Assembly: GCA_045637805.1 (NCBI GenBank)
Contig: JAZUAE010000002.1
Location: forward strand, 1 to 5,040
Reading direction: 5' to 3'
Source of the DNA: CAKVLG01 sp045637805
GTDB taxonomy: Bacteria; Bacillota; Clostridia; Christensenellales; UBA1242
DNA length: 5,040 nt
In this document: positions 4,421-5,040 of the stretch, one piece after another
Layout: each line of letters starts with the position of its first letter
How positions within the stretch are numbered: position 1 is the first letter of the stretch
Notes under the pieces: model-generated
Seen by the model: only the letters and a program-made list of their open reading frames with translations
Database searches by the model: none
Told to the model about the DNA's origin: nothing
Translations under genes and position numbers: made by a program

Positions 4421-4445
4421 AACAAAGCAAGAAAGGACAAGCATT

Positions 4446-4619
4446 ATGGACAACAAGAAAATCTACAAATATGGCGATGATTATGTCATTAAATTCGGAT
4501 GGGGACAATACGCATCAATTTTAAATAGCACAACTTATTCAAGAGATAACGAATACAAAGGAATGCAGGACACAGGCAAAACTTTAGCAGATATCGTTAA
4601 ATTTATTGAAAGCAAATAG
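4446..4619 (+). CDS. Small hypothetical protein (57 aa), first gene after R4
   Basis: The ATG at 4446 follows GAAAGGA (4431-4437) by 8 bases. The in-frame GTG-started extension from 4413 is repeat sequence and is not taken. The product starts MDNKKIYKYGDDYVIKFGWG, with strands around Tyr/Val/Ile residues, then QYASILNSTTYSRDNEYKG, and ends with a helix KTLADIVKFIESK. There is no Cys and no membrane segment. No family is recognised. Its TAG (4617-4619) overlaps the AGGAGG of the next gene, so the two are tightly linked. Confidence 0.7.
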   Translation: MDNKKIYKYGDDYVIKFGWGQYASILNSTTYSRDNEYKGMQDTGKTLADIVKFIESK

Positions 4620-4629
4620 GAGGTTAATT

Positions 4630-4833
4630 ATGATAGATAAAGATACAACTTTATACGGAACAAAAATTTTTAATCACAAAACAAAAAATGTTGGTTTAAT
4701 CATTTATACTTGGAAAAACAGATTCTTTGTTAATGGTGGTGGCTATGAAGATATTCCTTTCGCAGCCTGCGTTGACCAAGATGGACATAAATATAATATT
4801 GAGATGGATAACATTAGCCCTCTTGAAGATTAA
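4630..4833 (+). CDS. Small hypothetical beta-rich protein (67 aa)
   Basis: The ATG at 4630 is preceded by AGGAGG (4618-4623), 6 bases away; an ATG at 4606 in the same frame lies inside the previous gene and lacks a site. The product is beta-rich: TTLYGTKIFNHKTKNVGLII, then YTWKNRFFVNGGGYEDIPF, one Cys, and the ending HKYNIEMDNISPLED. The alternating hydrophobic strands with a Gly turn suggest a small SH3-like barrel. The final pattern (YxIxxDxIxPL) is one I associate with small phage proteins, without a known role. It is the second gene of the R4 cassette. Confidence 0.7.
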   Translation: MIDKDTTLYGTKIFNHKTKNVGLIIYTWKNRFFVNGGGYEDIPFAACVDQDGHKYNIEMDNISPLED

Positions 4834-4839
4834 AATTCA

Positions 4840-4852
4840 ACATGTAGCATGT
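4840..4852. promoter_or_regulatory. Short inverted repeat ACATG-TAG-CATGT
   Basis: ACATG (4840-4844) and CATGT (4848-4852) are inverted around TAG, in the 41-base gap before the zinc-ribbon gene. This gap holds no copy of the leader repeat. The element could be a small operator or chance; it is too short to be a stable hairpin and no T-run follows. Confidence 0.3.
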
Positions 4853-4874
4853 ATAAAAATGGGGAGATGGGTTA

Positions 4875-5040
4875 ATGATTAAATATGTAAAATTGAGAGA
4901 AGAGACAGAAATGCCTTGTATGGTTTGTGGTTCTGATTCTCGAATTTTTATTGTCAAAAATATGAAACATACAAAGCAAAACAGCTTTTATATATGCGAA
5001 AAATGTTTTAAAAGTTTTAAAAAAGATATGCAAGAAGCTA
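4875..5040 (+). CDS. Zinc-ribbon-like small protein (5' part, cut by window end)
   Basis: The frame is open from ATG 4875 to the right edge (55 codons seen). The SD is GGGGAG at 4861-4866, 8 bases upstream. The product has two CxxC pairs, C15-MV-C18 and C41-EK-C44, separated by a strand segment RIFIVKNMKHTKQNSFYI. This is the layout of a four-cysteine zinc ribbon or treble-clef knuckle. The part after the second pair is Lys/Phe-rich (FKSFKKDMQ) and probably helical. Such small zinc proteins in phages often bind nucleic acid or host transcription proteins, but the specific role is not visible. Unlike the first genes after R1-R4, it has its own non-repeat leader. The end is outside the window. 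Confidence 0.75.
   Translation, partial: MIKYVKLREETEMPCMVCGSDSRIFIVKNMKHTKQNSFYICEKCFKSFKKDMQEA

Larger units (their letters stand above)
4347..4445 (+). repeat. Leader repeat R4 (copy 4 of 4)
   Basis: R4 starts directly after the preceding TAA with TTGTGTCGAAATGATACGA and ends with AAAGCAAGAAAGGA (4424-4437), 8 bases before the ATG. It is the best-folded copy for the outer helix: ACACACACA (4367-4375) pairs perfectly with TGTGTGTGT (4410-4418). The centre can form either TCGCT (4388-4392) with AGCGA (4401-4405), or the R3-like TCACTT/GAGCGA stem with one mismatch. The first bases TTGTGT (4347-4352) could also pair with ACACAA (4371-4376), which would compete with the outer helix. Confidence 0.85.

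Noticed and set aside
3020..4445. N-terminal extensions from GTG/TTG codons inside R2, R3 and R4 (starts at 3020, 3770, 4413)
   Set aside because: The added residues (such as CKTKQER) are encoded by the repeat, including its SD, which is correctly placed for the downstream ATG in each case.
2063..4445. CRISPR array
   Set aside because: The repeats are about 95 bases, imperfect, 640-890 bases apart and separated by genes, not by short spacers.
3485..4833. Duplication between the 72-aa product (3485) and the 67-aa product (4630)
   Set aside because: Both look beta-rich and hold the last or second place in a cassette, but I find no convincing residue alignment beyond the pattern.

Overview
This is an AT-rich window (roughly one third G+C by eye) with densely packed genes, all on the + strand. 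Shine-Dalgarno sites are strong (AAGGAGG, AGGAGG, GAAAGGA) and start codons sit close to the preceding stop. Base composition, gene density and recognisable families point to a phage, prophage or similar mobile element of a low-G+C Gram-positive (Firmicutes-type) host. The species cannot be named from the sequence.

Left part (1-2062). The tail of an unidentified gene is followed 1 base later by a DUF4417 protein, a family common near packaging and head genes of Firmicutes phages. Two genes follow whose products both begin MGGRGS and then run through a Gly/Ser-rich stretch. Beyond the N-terminus the two proteins are different: one has a basic helical linker and a compact C-terminal domain, the other is a basic, mostly helical protein. 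The four genes are 1 to 3 bases apart and look like one transcription unit, probably the late or virion-associated side of the element.

Right part (2063-5040). This is an accessory block built from four copies (R1-R4) of a roughly 90-100 base leader repeat at 2063, 2957, 3704 and 4347. Each copy starts at the first base after the stop codon of the gene upstream and ends at the start codon of the gene downstream. Between copies lie one DUF4268 protein, then three small genes (69, 67, 72 aa), then two (77, 86 aa), then two (57, 67 aa) followed by a four-cysteine zinc-ribbon gene cut by the window end. Most of the small products match no family I can name.

The repeat is the most interesting item. 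It has a conserved 5' block (GAATGATACGAAAC), a variable middle that folds into a hairpin in every copy, a conserved GAGYGATTAATG block, and in R2-R4 a conserved ribosome-binding tail (AAAGCAAGAAAGGA). The paired positions change in ways that mostly keep pairing. R2 has lost the outer helix of the other copies and instead has a 16-position hairpin. Every copy also has an ATG inside GATTAATG, preceded by a short SD-like GAG and opening a reading frame of 3 to 12 codons. The likely reading is a mobile, structured cis-regulatory leader that links interchangeable accessory gene cassettes, comparable in concept to the promoter/stem-loop cassettes of T4-type phages and the start-associated sequences of some mycobacteriophages. 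I cannot match it to a named RNA family.
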